Assembly (NCBI RefSeq): GCF_023856365.1
Contig: NC_064552.1
Coordinates: forward strand, 11,016,160-11,080,159
DNA length: 64,000 bases
Source of the DNA: Brienomyrus brachyistius
Taxonomy: Eukaryota; Chordata; Actinopteri; Osteoglossiformes; Mormyridae
Direction: 5' to 3'
Positions 1 to 10,139 of this stretch are shown piece after piece (the stretch's first letter is position 1; each line of letters starts with the position of its first letter). The notes beneath the pieces were generated by a model. That model worked only from the letters and a program-made list of their open reading frames with translations, ran no database searches and was not told the DNA's origin. Position numbers and translations under genes: made by a program.

Positions 1-365
1 AGTGTACACAAGGACACAATGGGAGCAGCGAGGAACTGACGGGGGGCCGGGGGGGTCTGGACTTAATTAAGACTGCTAGCCTCGCTCCTCTGGGTGAACC
101 GAGCCGAACTGAGCTGAGCCAGGATAGTTTAAGGATCGCAGCGAACTACTGAGGGTGGAAGCAGCGTCTTAGCTCATCTGCACCGTTTCGTTACGTCACA
201 GCATTCTAAGGTCCTGGGGACCGGGTTCGAAAGAGCAGAGACAAAGCCTGCCGAGGGGGTGACAGCGCGATACACAGGCGTAAGGTGTGCGTCTGACACA
301 GTCGCAGTTACCGCGGAAACGGCACGCTGTGACACGGCTACGGAGGCCGGAGGCCGGCCAGGTAC
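1..365 (-). other. ank3: Partial ank3 intron 6
   Basis: This is the 5' end of intron 6 on the gene strand, starting GTACCT and running off the window. It contains no repeat or exon that I can recognise. Confidence 0.85.
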
Positions 366-551
366 CTTGGACTCCACGTCGGCGTTGTGGTCGTTTTGCA
401 GGAGCAGTGCCGCTGCCTTGGTGTCGTCCTTGCGCGCGGCGATGTGCAGTGCCGGCAGACGCACCTTGCCCTTGGTGTCGTTCTCCAGCAGCAGTGACAC
501 CACCTGGTCATGGCCCTGTTGCAGCGCCACTGCCAGGGGTGTGAAGCCATC
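366..551 (-). CDS. ank3: ank3 exon 6: ankyrin repeats 5 and 6
   Basis: This 186-nt exon encodes 62 residues, from [18 protein letters not shown] to NADVESK, and covers two ankyrin repeats. The first carries the [15 protein letters not shown] helix pair. The second starts [15 protein letters not shown] and keeps the PALHIAA variant typical of vertebrate ankyrins 2 and 3. The acceptor is CCTTGCAG next to base 551 and the donor is GTACCT after base 366, both phase 0. The length and the two-repeat content agree with the equivalent vertebrate ankyrin exon. It is the last coding exon in the window. The next one, expected to begin SGFTPLHIAAHYG, lies beyond base 1. Confidence 0.95.
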
Positions 552-1857
552 CTGCAAGGGGCGAAGGGGGTCAGAGGTCACTGGGGAGGCGAGGTGAGAC
601 GGTCCCCAGAACTCGGTGGGCGTGCAAACAGGGAACATTCACAATCCATGCAGACCACGCCGAAAACGGAATCGGGGGGACAGAGCGTTTCCAGTCCCCT
701 GCCTGTTGATGCTCCCTCTCCATCACACACTGGTGATAATCCGAAACTCAATCAGACCACATAGATCCATCCCAACCCCACTCTAGAGCCTCTCCTCCTG
801 CAGCTGTAGGGATTGTATATCTGTATCTTTCATTGTTATATATCTTGATTTTTTTTTAATATATGGCTTTAATATAATCTAATTTTTTACTTTTATGACT
901 CAGCATAAATATTCACAGTGACTGCAGACCAGGCAGTGAGAAGCTCATTATGCAGGATCGCAATAAGAAACTCAAAGATGGGCGGCTCCAAATTAGTAAT
1001 GTTCGGCAAATAACTTTATTGAAAACAATGGATTCTGAAGGGCGGAGAACTGTCTGAACTTTCATCAGGAAAGTTTGGAAATTATTCAAAGGAAAAAAGC
1101 TTTTGTTGTCTTTAGGGCTTTACTGGTGAAACAATGCGATTGTTTCAGAGCAAGGCAGTCCCCACTTTTCTTAAGATCCCGAAACCCCCGATGGGGTGCA
1201 GCTATACGTTAGCTTCCAAAATCTATATCCAGCTGAATCAATCCTTATCTTGGCTTTCTTTTTTTTTTTTTACGTCACAGGGCTGCAATTTCATTACAAC
1301 TCAGAGCCGTGCCAATGAATAATTAACCACCCAGGGTAACTTCAAACGAGGATAAAATCCCGCTGATGTATAATTCAATATGGCTTCAATATGGCCGCTG
1401 CGGTCCAGCTCGCTCTCAAGGGCGGCCTCTGAGCTGAGCGACCCACGCCCAGCCTGCCAGGCCTGTCCGGGGGGGAATGTGGAGAGGGGGGGTGGCGTAG
1501 CGTGGCTTGGCATCTGTCACCCCCACCGTGTGGCACCTCATCGCCCCTCCTTGTGCAAATCGTGACAAGTGTGGGGCTGTTCGATAACATTCCCCTCACG
1601 GAATGTGTGAAGGTCACCCCCGAGGCTTGGAAACAGCGCCATCTTGTGTCCCGGAGTGGAACATTGAAATATACCCTCCCTGGTTATATACCCTAACGAC
1701 ACTAATACTGCTAATTCTGGCATTTACACAAATATTTCAGACAGGCCTTTTTAAATATAACCCAGCAGGGGAACGGAAGAGCCCCCAATGCAAAGGGAAA
1801 GAGGCCAGCGATGAGGCCTGCAGGGGGCTTGGGAGGGGGGGATTGAGAGCCACCCAC
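552..1857 (-). other. ank3: ank3 intron 5 (1,306 bp)
   Basis: This intron separates exons 5 and 6. It is AT-rich from about 820 to 1130. A T12 run lies near 1260. I see no additional exon and no recognisable mobile element. Confidence 0.85.
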
Positions 1858-1956
1858 CTCAGTGGCGATGCTCTGGCTGGCATTGTTGTCCAGGAGAAAC
1901 CGGACCACCTCCAGATGGTTCTCCTGGGCGGCCATGTAGAGTGGCGTGAATCCATT
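1858..1956 (-). CDS. ank3: ank3 exon 5: ankyrin repeat 4
   Basis: This 99-nt exon encodes 33 residues, from [18 protein letters not shown] to NASQSIATE, one complete ankyrin repeat with the [11 protein letters not shown] motif shared by vertebrate ankyrins. The acceptor is CTCTGCAG before base 1956 and the donor is GTGGGT after base 1858, both phase 0. Compared with remembered mammalian ANK3, the repeat tail reads [12 protein letters not shown] instead of LDNGASQSLATE, a conservative change. It joins exon 4 (ending NAQSQ) and exon 6 (starting DGFTPL) in frame. Confidence 0.95.
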
Positions 1957-3204
1957 CTGCAGAGCAGGAGAGAGACAGTGTGACATGGAGCATCACGGGG
2001 GGGGGTCACAGGGAACCGGGCAGTGGAGAGGCTTTACGCGGGGGGGTCTGATTTTAAGAAAAGTGAAGGGGAACATACTATTTAGAGGAATTAATGGAGA
2101 TGAATAACTGATGCCCATAAAAAGGCGTAGATTTTTCCTGCAATAGGTAAGAACACCGAGCACGCTATAGGTGGTGGTCTGTGAGGTGAGGAAAGCAGGG
2201 TGGGCTGTGCGACGCTATGCGATACTGCAGCAAGACTGGGGGGGGGGGCTGTGCGTGTGCAGCCTGGCACAGACCTCCGCACCCCCCATTAATATCAGAG
2301 ACGTTTCTGCGGCTTCCTGCATTCCTCCCGGGGCAGTAATGCAGCACATCTGCGTGCTTCTTCGCGATGCTCCCAGCTGGACCTTAAAACGCACATGCAG
2401 CACAATCCTGCTCAGAGAATCCGGGGCTGGGGATCGGCTCCCGCGCGGCGCTCTATCCCGGCCGCTGACGGGCAGGGGGAGCGGGGAGCCGCGCTGATTA
2501 GTGCCGCCGCGCGCGTCTTCTGCCTTTTGGGGGTCCGGCCGCGTTTCTGACCCACGTACTGTGCTAATGCTATTAGCAGAGGCTCATCCAGTCAAAGTAC
2601 ATCCAGAGAGCATCCAAAGAACCTTCCTGAATATTCATGAGGGTTTAATGCTGCAGAAATGCGATCCAAGGTGCGCAGATACATAAATGAAGCAGCTGCT
2701 TCTGCTCCTTCAGCTGCTATGCCCCAAAGGGGGGGGTCAATTGTTATTCTGTTTCATGTGGCAGATAAAGCACCCCCCCCCTTCCCCAAGTGTGCCTGAG
2801 GTTTGAAGATAGAGGCCTGCCTGTTGGGGGGGGGGGGCGTTGGGTGTTCTCTTTGCAGCTGTCTGACACCCTGAAGGCGATGCCTGCCACCCTCCCAGAG
2901 GGGGCGCGGTGATTGTGTTGCAGGAGGGCGCCTCACGGAGGCAGGCATGACAGCTTAACGGCATGGCTGACTCACGCGGCGGCCACCGGAGGGTGTAGGT
3001 CATCCAGGTAGCCATTACTGCAGAGTCAGCACCAAGCGGTGTCACGCGAGGCTCACTACGCGCGGAAATCACAAAGACGTCTAATAACAGTGTATTCTTA
3101 GAACAGCATCTGAGTCAGATTTAAACTCCGAAGAGACCTGATGGAATCAAATTAACTGTTAAGATGAAGGAGTAGACATACACGGCATTCCCCTGGCTCC
3201 TGTC

Positions 3205-3460
3205 CTGTGCATCCCGGAACAGACTGCAGGCCTGCCCTGTGCATCCCGGAACAGACTGCAGGCCTGCCCTGTGCATCCCGGAACAGACTGCAGGCCTGCC
3301 CTGTGCATCCCGGAACAGACTGCAGGCCTGCCCTGTGCATCCCGGAACAGACTGCAGGCCTGCCCTGTGCATCCCGGAACAGACTCCAGGCCTGCCCTGT
3401 GCATCGCGGAACAGACTCCAGGCCTGCCCTGTGCATCCCGGAACAGACTCCAGGCCTGCT
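3205..3460 (+). repeat. 32-bp minisatellite, eight copies
   Basis: There are eight head-to-tail copies of a 32-bp unit that begins CTGTGCATCCCGGAACAGAC. Copies 1 to 5 continue TGCAGG and copies 6 to 8 continue TCCAGG; copy 7 also has ATCGCGG in place of ATCCCGG. The unit has no stop codon in several frames, which creates spurious open frames on both strands. A SINE-like tail (GGATGGATGGATGGG) follows at about 3492. Confidence 0.97.
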
Positions 3461-3467
3461 CTGAGCC

Positions 3468-3520
3468 TGCACTAGATAAGCAAACATGGAAGATGGATGG
3501 ATGGGTGGATGCATTGTGGA
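3468..3520 (+). repeat. Tail of a tRNA-derived SINE-like repeat
   Basis: The sequence CTAGATAAGCAAACATGGA followed by GGATGGATGGATGGG resembles the 3' end of a very common teleost repeat (GGATAAGCGG, then ATGGATGG units). Only the tail is recognisable, and it abuts the 32-bp minisatellite. Confidence 0.5.
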
Positions 3521-4030
3521 AGTCGCTGTGGTGACGCACCCTGCCCAAATCGGCTGTCCGGGACAGGATTTCTAAACCTTTCCAATCACAAGGCCTGTCT
3601 GTTCATCATTCATCATGTCAGCAGGAAGTCCCAGTCCCCAAATTTTGCCGATCCAGTCTGTGCCCGTGCGGCAGCCTGTTCTGGCCCAAACCACTTTTGC
3701 TTGCCAAAGGCACATAGACCTAAGAAACCCTGGTATAGGATACCTAGACTGAAACCATAGAGAAGGAGCAAGTTTGCTGGGAACTTTCAGAGGGACAGGT
3801 TTGCTCTTCAGCACAATACAGACCTGTCTGGTTTGTCTTTGGTCCTTTGGACTAACCCCACAAAGCGGGAGATGCAGTAAAAAAGGGTCTTAGACCTTTG
3901 TGTTGCGCGGGGTTACTTGTGTGGTGGTTATTTGTGGGGAGATTGTCTCTACATGCGTCCCCACAAAACCTGCATCCACATGGATGTAGACGCGCTTAGC
4001 CAGCGGGCTGTCAGCAGAGGGAGAGCCTAC

Positions 4031-4129
4031 CTGGGACTGTGCATTGACATTGGCGCTGTTGTTCACCAGCTCTTTCACAACATCCGTCTGGCCGGCGAGC
4101 GACGATATATGCAGGGCAGTGTTTCCTTT
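4031..4129 (-). CDS. ank3: ank3 exon 4: ankyrin repeat 3
   Basis: This 99-nt exon encodes 33 residues, from [18 protein letters not shown] to NVNAQSQ, one ankyrin repeat. The acceptor is TTTATCCAG before base 4129 and the donor is GTAGGC after base 4031, both phase 0. The motif [11 protein letters not shown] corresponds to the mammalian TALHIASLAGQ. The second half, [16 protein letters not shown], diverges from mammalian ANK3 ([16 protein letters not shown]) while keeping the structural positions. This is the most diverged of the repeats visible here but has no stop or frameshift. Confidence 0.94.
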
Positions 4130-5408
4130 CTGGATAAAGGAGAGAGAGACGCAGATTAATGCCGAGGCTGTGACCCACGGCCCAGCCCCCCCTCTCCCCC
4201 AGCTGCGAAGTGAGCACTTCCGACCTCAGGCTCCATTCAGACACCTTGCATTCTTGGGACGTCGCCGGCTGTTAGCACCAACCCCCCCTAGCTTTTTATA
4301 AACCGCCCGCACGTTCAGGTTGGCGTTTGGCTCTGTCTCGCTTCACCGGCTGATACCTGAGGCCTCTTGCTGCCTTGGCACACTCTTTGGGGCACAGGCG
4401 ATTTTACCGGGGTTACAGGGGGTGCAACTGCCCCCCTACTGATCAGAAGAAAATTCTGCCTCAACATATAAAGTTCAATGAAATTATTATTATTTTTTTG
4501 GTAAACTTATTTCTCTTATTTGAAAATATGGCTTGTGTTAGTCATATCAATGATTTAATTTACTGCAAATGTATTCACATTTTTTTTTGCTAATATATTT
4601 GGATGACTGGTTGGCCGCTCACACCCCCGGAATAAAAGCTTAGAGTCACATATGTTTTGGGGTGGGGGAGAGGGGGGGGGCTTCTACGGTGATATCACCC
4701 AAACAATGAAAATACAGCTTCCCGTTCATTACCCCAACTTAGCGAGGACCCGCACCCCCAGGAATGGGTAAAGGAGTGTTAGGTAACGGTATCAGGGGCT
4801 GTAGCGGAAAATCTCCCGGTTATTTTCACAGCTCTCCATTGTCATGACACAGTAATACCTACACCACCCACCGCTTGCCATCTGAGACAAAAATCATTCC
4901 TTTAAAAGGAAATCGACCCATTTTTGGGGCATATTCTCATAACATTTAACTTATCATTATAGTGGGTAAAATGAAATCAATACTGGTGATCTAAAAATTC
5001 CACTGAATAATGTTTTGGTGATAGTATTTTTTCCCAGTACTTCATATTGCAATCACCGCAACATCTTTCTTAAAGATTAAAAAACATTAGATGCACACAA
5101 AAAGATTATTAAATATCACGGCCGGATTTTAGTATGTTAATGTAACTAAAGTAATGACAGACAGTGAGAATGCAGGCTTTTTTTTTTTGCCGTAAAACGG
5201 CCTGAGACTGTAAAGCGATACAACCTGAGCATCACAGTGGAACAATATGTATCATTCGGCAGGATTTCCACATGGCAGCGAATAAAGACAAAGGGCTGGA
5301 CTGAACCATCAGTCTGCGAACTGCGGGGGTGCCAGAAAGATGAAGGAGAGAATAGGGCTCCCTTATATTACCGACTGATGCAATTGTTTTATGCAGCATA
5401 TTTTGTTA

Positions 5409-5441
<33 letters not shown>

Positions 5442-5774
5442 CTGCATGTTTATGGGTGAGTGGTGGTCCGTAAATAAAGTTTATAAATACAATAAATTAG
5501 CATGACTTTAGCGGTCATTTGTCTTACATGCCTGATTCAACTTCCGATCTGCTTGGCACAGGCTTTTATGCTATGCCATTAATCTCCCCCAGTAGTGAGC
5601 AAACCGCTGTGACTCCGTGGACATAGCCGACCTCTGCTGGCTGTGCCAAGGTCATCTGGAGTGCTGTCCTTACTTGGGAGATTTGGCACAGGGAACCCCC
5701 CCCCCCCCCCCAAACGAATGGCGCCTTCCTCGGATCTGCATGCCTCTCTAATCGAGTGGAGGGAGGACGCTGAC
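4130..5774 (-). other. ank3: ank3 intron 3 (1,645 bp)
   Basis: This intron separates exons 3 and 4. It is AT-rich from about 4440 to 5540, with a (TA)n run at 5410-5439 and a C16 run at 5696-5711. No exon is recognised. Confidence 0.85.
5410..5439. repeat. (TA)n microsatellite
   Basis: About 15 TA dinucleotides lie in ank3 intron 3. There is nothing else notable. Confidence 0.97.
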
Positions 5775-5873
5775 CTTTGTCGCCGCATCGACGTTGGCTC
5801 CGAGCTTAATCAGCTCTGCCACGACCTCCACGTGACCTTCTTTGGAGGCAAGATGGAGAGCATTTAGGCCATT
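5775..5873 (-). CDS. ank3: ank3 exon 3: ankyrin repeat 2
   Basis: This 99-nt exon encodes 33 residues, from [18 protein letters not shown] to NVDAATK, one ankyrin repeat. The stretch [15 protein letters not shown] is identical to remembered mammalian ANK3; ANK2 has LAAKEGHVGLV there, which favours ank3. The acceptor is GTCTCCACAG before base 5873 and the donor is GTCAGC after base 5775, both phase 0. Immediately upstream of the acceptor is a long (CT)n tract on the coding strand (5886-5946), which serves as the polypyrimidine tract of a very short intron. Confidence 0.95.
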
Positions 5874-5881
5874 CTGTGGAG

Positions 5882-5946
<65 letters not shown>

Positions 5947-6039
5947 TGTCCAAAAGAACAACGGTCATCACACAACAACAGGCAGTTCCACCTTAGCCAC
6001 ACAGATTTCCCCTCATTCGAAACTCCACACTGGCAGCAC
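5874..6039 (-). other. ank3: ank3 intron 2 (166 bp)
   Basis: This short intron between exons 2 and 3 starts GTGCTG and ends CCACAG on the minus strand. Its 3' half is dominated by a (CT)n microsatellite of about 61 bp that ends roughly 12 bases before the AG. It is by far the shortest intron in the window. Confidence 0.9.
5886..5946 (-). repeat. (CT)n microsatellite in the exon 3 polypyrimidine tract
   Basis: This is a run of GA on the plus strand, CT on the gene strand, about 61 bp with one interruption near 5930. It lies directly upstream of the exon 3 acceptor and supplies most of the pyrimidines expected there. Length variation in such a repeat could in principle alter exon 3 recognition, which is inference. 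Confidence 0.95.
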
Positions 6040-6141
6040 CTGGTTGCAGATGTTGATGTCGACCCCCGTCTTCAGGTAATCGAGGGCCTTCTCCAAGTTG
6101 CCAGCCCGCGCCGCTCTCAGATAGCTGGCATTGCTGTCCGA
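6040..6141 (-). CDS. ank3: ank3 exon 2: ankyrin repeat 1, common acceptor exon
   Basis: This 102-nt exon encodes 34 residues, from [20 protein letters not shown] to GVDINICNQ. It is the first ankyrin repeat, preceded by the conserved SDSNAS linker. The acceptor is CTCTTTGCAG before base 6141 and the donor is GTGCTG after base 6040. Because it starts in phase 0, either first exon (ending IKKK or KGKK) joins it without a frame change. The segment SYLRAARAG followed by DINICNQ matches ank3; ank2 has SFLRAARAG and DINTCNQ. Confidence 0.95.
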
Positions 6142-7222
6142 CTGCAAAGAGAAAAGGCCGGTTCAGTCCACTCAGTCCATGTGCCCCCCAGCACTCCACA
6201 TCCGCCGTAACTCCCGCAGCGGGACGCACACCTTAAAATCGACATTGTTAGCCTTGTTGCGTCAGTGTGAAAGCCTGCCCATTTATTACCATCGCTACAC
6301 CACACTGTCAGTAACACTTTACTTGAGAGGGGTGCAAATACGTAATAGTAACTCAGTTACTACTGGGAGTATGAACCATAAACACAGACAGCAATTACTT
6401 GAGAGAAAAGATGCATCGCGATTCATTAATGATGAACAAGCATGAGATCAGTACTTCACAAGTACAAAAGATCAGTAAGTAACAAGGACTTAGTTTGTAT
6501 ACACAAGTAATAGCAAAATACTCCATGAATTAATGAGGTGTTACCATATACCATATCAAAGACAGGAACCAGTAAGCTAGTCCACTGGATGAGAATCACC
6601 ACACTGATTGTAACTCACAGTGCGGACGAGCTGTTATGCCACACGGCCCTGTCACCTTTGAATTACGGGACTTAAGATGTAGACGGAACATGTGGGGGCG
6701 TAAAGACATGCTGATCACTGTAAAACACTGAACTGTACACTCTCTCTGACTTCCTGCAGTACTGACGTTTAGCGAGAGGAGGCACTGTAGAGGGCTCATG
6801 AGGGGTATAACTATTATGGGTTGGTTTGAACATCAGTGTGTTTCCTTTCACTCCCCGTGACAAGAACCATGCTCACGCACTGAGATTCCGTCTCAGAGTG
6901 AGCGCTGTGTGTATCGTCGTCTGTTTTTCCAGTCACATGGCAACGGCGTTTGTGTTTTTGCTTTTTCGTTCTTTTAAAATCGGCGAGCACCCCCACCACC
7001 CCGTCCTTGGCCCAGTCCCCAAAAAGGGAACGTGCATGATGTTCAACATCAGCCAAACACAGTGAGCTTGGGGCCAAACTCATGTTTAATTATCGTTAGT
7101 TATTTTCTAACCTGCTGCACGCAGCCTGGTCAACTTTCACTTAGTGTTCTGGAGAGTTCTATGGAGGCTGAATTGGGGGAGCAGACTAAGTCGGGAGGGG
7201 GCTTATCTTCGATACCCTGGCC

Positions 7223-7379
7223 TAGGGGTTCTGCTGCAGATTTTGGGCCACATGAAAGTCTATCACACTGGGCCCCCAACCCAGACCAATCCAATTATGT
7301 TCCAATTTTTTTAGGCCCTCTGTCACTTAAGGACACCTTGGAACCGCCCTTACTCCACCCCCACTTTACGGCGCCCCTG
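7223..7379. mobile_element. hAT-type MITE, CAGGGGCG family (old copy)
   Basis: This 157-bp element begins TAGGGGTTCTGCTGCAGATT and ends TTACGGCGCCCCTG. It aligns end to end with the better-preserved element at 56799-56942. It is flanked by CCCTGGCC (7215-7222) and CCCTGGCG (7380-7387), an 8-bp duplication with one mismatch. An 8-bp duplication and terminal CAG...CTG ends are typical of hAT transposons. It has no coding capacity. Confidence 0.75.
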
Positions 7380-7504
7380 CCCTGGCGGCTCATCCTCATC
7401 TCGCCAATAACAACACAGGTGGGGTGTGCAGGACAAACGCCTTTCAGCAGGAAAAAGGCACAAAAAAAATCTGCTGAACAGCACTCCGGATGACAAACTG
7501 CAGA

Positions 7505-8345
7505 CTGTCAGACTGACTGCTGGCTGTACGAACGGCAGCCGATACCGTGGGCCTGTTGCTGAAGCCGTGAGGCAGTCGCCGACATTGTTAGCCAGTCGCT
7601 AACACGGTGAGCCCATCGCCGACATTGTTAGCCAGTCGCTAACACGGTGAGCCCATCGCCGACATTGTTAGCCAGTCGCTAACACGGTGAGCCCATCGCC
7701 GACAACGTGAGCCAGTCGCTAACACGGTGAGCCCATCGCCGACAACGTGAGCCAGTCGCTAACACGGTGAGCCCATCGCCGACATTGTTAGCCAGTCGCT
7801 AACACGGTGAGCCCATCGCCGACAACGTGAGCCAGTCGCTAACACGGTGAGCCCATCGCCGACATTGTTAGCCAGTCGCTAACACGGTGAGCCCATCGCC
7901 GACATTGTTAGCCAGTCGCTAACACGGTGAGCCCATCGCTGACAACGTGAGCCAGTCGCTAACACGGTGAGCCCATCGCCGACATTGTTAGCCAGTCGCT
8001 AAAACGGTGAGCCCATCGCCGACATTGTTAGCCAGTCGCTAACACGGTGAGCCCATCGCCGACATTGTTAGCCAGTCGCTAACACGGTGAGCCCATCGCC
8101 GACAACGTGAGCCAGTTGCTAACACAGTGAGCCCACTACTAACATTGTGAGCCCATTGCTGACGGCATAAGTCAGTCGCTAACACAGTGAGGCCACTGCT
8201 AATACAGTGAGGCACACTGACGCTGTGTGCCAGTCGCTAACACTGTCAGCCCATCGCTAACGCCATGAACTAGTCGCTAACACCGTGAGCCAGTCGCTGA
8301 TGCTGTGAGTCTTGCGTTGACACCACGAGCCCATCGTCGATCGTT
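7505..8345 (+). repeat. 20-bp / 40-bp higher-order minisatellite
   Basis: A tandem array is built from two related 20-mers that alternate: A is GACATTGTTAGCCAGTCGCT and B is AACACGGTGAGCCCATCGCC. They make 40-bp dyads from 7581 to about 8120 (14 dyads). A variant of A reading GACAACGTGAGCC occurs at 7701, 7741, 7821, 7941 and 8101. The flanks (7505-7580 and 8121-8345) hold more degenerate 20-mers. The array is intronic. Confidence 0.96.
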
Positions 8346-9169
8346 GATGCTGCAAGCCTGTAGCCTCAGTACCATGATTCCAGGCCCCTTTCAGCACTGT
8401 CCCTGGCAGAATCCACCTTGCTTCACTCTCATTACCCACAAGTGACTTGACCCGCCTCTTTCCTCGATTTATAGATCACTAAATACCAAAAACACTTCCG
8501 TGAGAACAATGTGGCGAGGGTGGAAGCTTCCTAAAGAGTGACCCCAGGGGGAGGTCTGGGACCTGAGAGAAAAATACAGCAGGTTTGGAAAATCACACAT
8601 GAGCTGGATCCAGGGGGGGGGGGGGAATTACGCCTCACTAGAAGAGCCTGACGTCCCACCAAAAGCCACAGCTACCTTGACTTAGTGTAAGAGTAAAACT
8701 TCAGCCCCGATCCCTCCCACAGGGAGTGACATCACTCCTCAGGAGCAGACGGACCTCAGACTTGCTGAATTAGGCTGTATATGGAGACACTAGTGAACAG
8801 GAGGGATGTTACCTTCACTACAGTTACCAAGATGCCTTGAATTAGCGCAGAGCTCCATCAGACAAGCCATTAGATACCTAACTGAACGTCTGACTGCTCT
8901 TCATGGGCGCAGAAAGGCCCCAAATTGTACAGAGCTGGCAATTTAAAAAGATACAACAGAAATATTTAATGTTTGCAAACTGAAACACAAAAGACGTGAA
9001 TGACGGCAAAAGAGGATGAGAGCCGGCCAGGTGGAGAGGACCTGACAGGTATTAATGTAGGGTGGCGTGCAGCTAGATACTTCAGCGGGCGCCTGACCGG
9101 GGGGGGAGGGAAAGCTGCTCGCGGGGGGCACAGCGAGCTAATGCAGCTGGGGCTGCAATGCTGTGCAGT

Positions 9170-9450
9170 GGATCTCCGACACACAAGCACATACACTCAT
9201 TTACACGGGCAAATCCCTAATCCCAACAATGACCTTAACCCCTACCCAGCCCTAACCTTAACAACAAGTAACCAAACAAAATTCACGACTTTTGGCATTT
9301 TTAGTTTTTCGATTGCATTGACAGATTTTTCCTTGTGGGGTGCAAAATAAAAAAATCTCCACAAGGTATAGCTATAAACTTATAAGCAAAAAGCTATAGG
9401 CTTATTTGACATTGTTTGGAAATCTGGTCCCCACAATATAATATAACAAA
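9170..9450. repeat. Degenerate dispersed repeat with CCTTAACC and GTCCCCACAA motifs
   Basis: The segment contains CCTTAACCCCTACCCAGCCC, then CCTTGTGGGG and GGTCCCCACAA. This combination is familiar from a widespread fish repeat. No terminal repeats or target-site duplication could be fixed, so the boundaries are approximate. Confidence 0.35.
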
Positions 9451-9723
9451 AACGCCTGAACCCAAACTTGACAGAAATAACTTGGTGGTGCCCTCCCCCC
9501 CAAACCCCACAGCTGTGCCGCTGTGCACCCCCACCTGACTCCAATGTGTCAGGACTAGTCAAAAAAAGACCAAATGACTGGATGTTAGATTAGAAATAAA
9601 AGCACTATGTCTTGGACTTGATTCACAACATCAGCAGTACTATTGTTCTGTATTACAGCAGAATCATGTAGGTTTCACATTTTAAAGTGATAACAACGTC
9701 ATGCCTTCGTAACATCATTCATT

Positions 9724-10137
9724 CCATCCATCCATCCATCCATCCATCACCATTTATCCAATACAGGGCCACAACGAACCTGGAAGCTGTCCCAGGAATC
9801 ACAGAACACCATGGATCAGAGGTAAATAGTTCAGGTCCAGAAAGTAAAGACCTGGACCACGATTTTGATTCAACCAACCAGATGAGTATAAAGAGTCACA
9901 GTCACAGAGTGCTCAGCTGGCTGCTTGAAACAAAATCCTGGTCTGGATTTTTCCTTTCTGAACCTGAACTACCTACCTCTGCCCTGGATCCTCTCACTGA
10001 ATATTTTTGGGAGCCACATTTCAGCATGAAAACTGGAAAGACATGCAAAGTGCACACACAGAGGCAGGACTCGTACCCCCAGTGTTGGAGGTGTGAGGCT
10101 GACAGCACTAACTGCTCTACCTGCATCTGTCCTGCCC
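9724..10137 (-). mobile_element. tRNA-derived SINE-like repeat, interrupted by a MITE
   Basis: Read on the minus strand, a tRNA-like head (about 10137 to 10060, containing GGTAGAGCAG and TACGAGTCCTGCC) is followed by a GCATGTCTTTCC segment. The 3' portion ends in CCATCC/GGATGG units at 9724-9749. A hAT-type MITE sits inside it at 9817-9981. The boundaries are approximate and no duplication of the SINE itself was found. Confidence 0.6.
9817..9981. mobile_element. hAT-type MITE, CAGAGGTGG family (copy A)
   Basis: This 165-bp element has terminal inverted repeats beginning CAGAGGTAAATAGTTCAGG and ending CCTGAACTACCTACCTCTG. The flanks CCATGGAT (9809-9816) and CCCTGGAT (9982-9989) form an 8-bp duplication with one mismatch. 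It belongs to the same family as the elements at 23427 and 60744. It has no coding capacity and is inserted within a SINE-like repeat. Confidence 0.82.
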
Positions 10138-10139
10138 CA

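Larger units (their letters stand above)
1957..4030 (-). other. ank3: ank3 intron 4 (2,074 bp)
   Basis: This intron separates exons 4 and 5. It holds the 32-bp minisatellite at 3205-3460 and next to it a GGAT-rich tail. G/C runs occur near 2230 and 2827-2838. No coding sequence is recognised in the rest. Confidence 0.85.

Noticed and set aside
3152..3548. Repetitive open frames reading AGLQSVPGCTGQ and similar
   Set aside because: They arise from the 32-bp minisatellite, which lacks stops in several frames. The flanks are not coding.
7505..8345. CRISPR-like array
   Set aside because: The repeats are contiguous with no unique spacers and lie in a vertebrate intron. This is an ordinary minisatellite.
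9205..9262. Telomere-like CCCTAA/CCTTAACC motifs
   Set aside because: Only a few degenerate units are present, within a dispersed-repeat-like segment. There is no long TTAGGG array.
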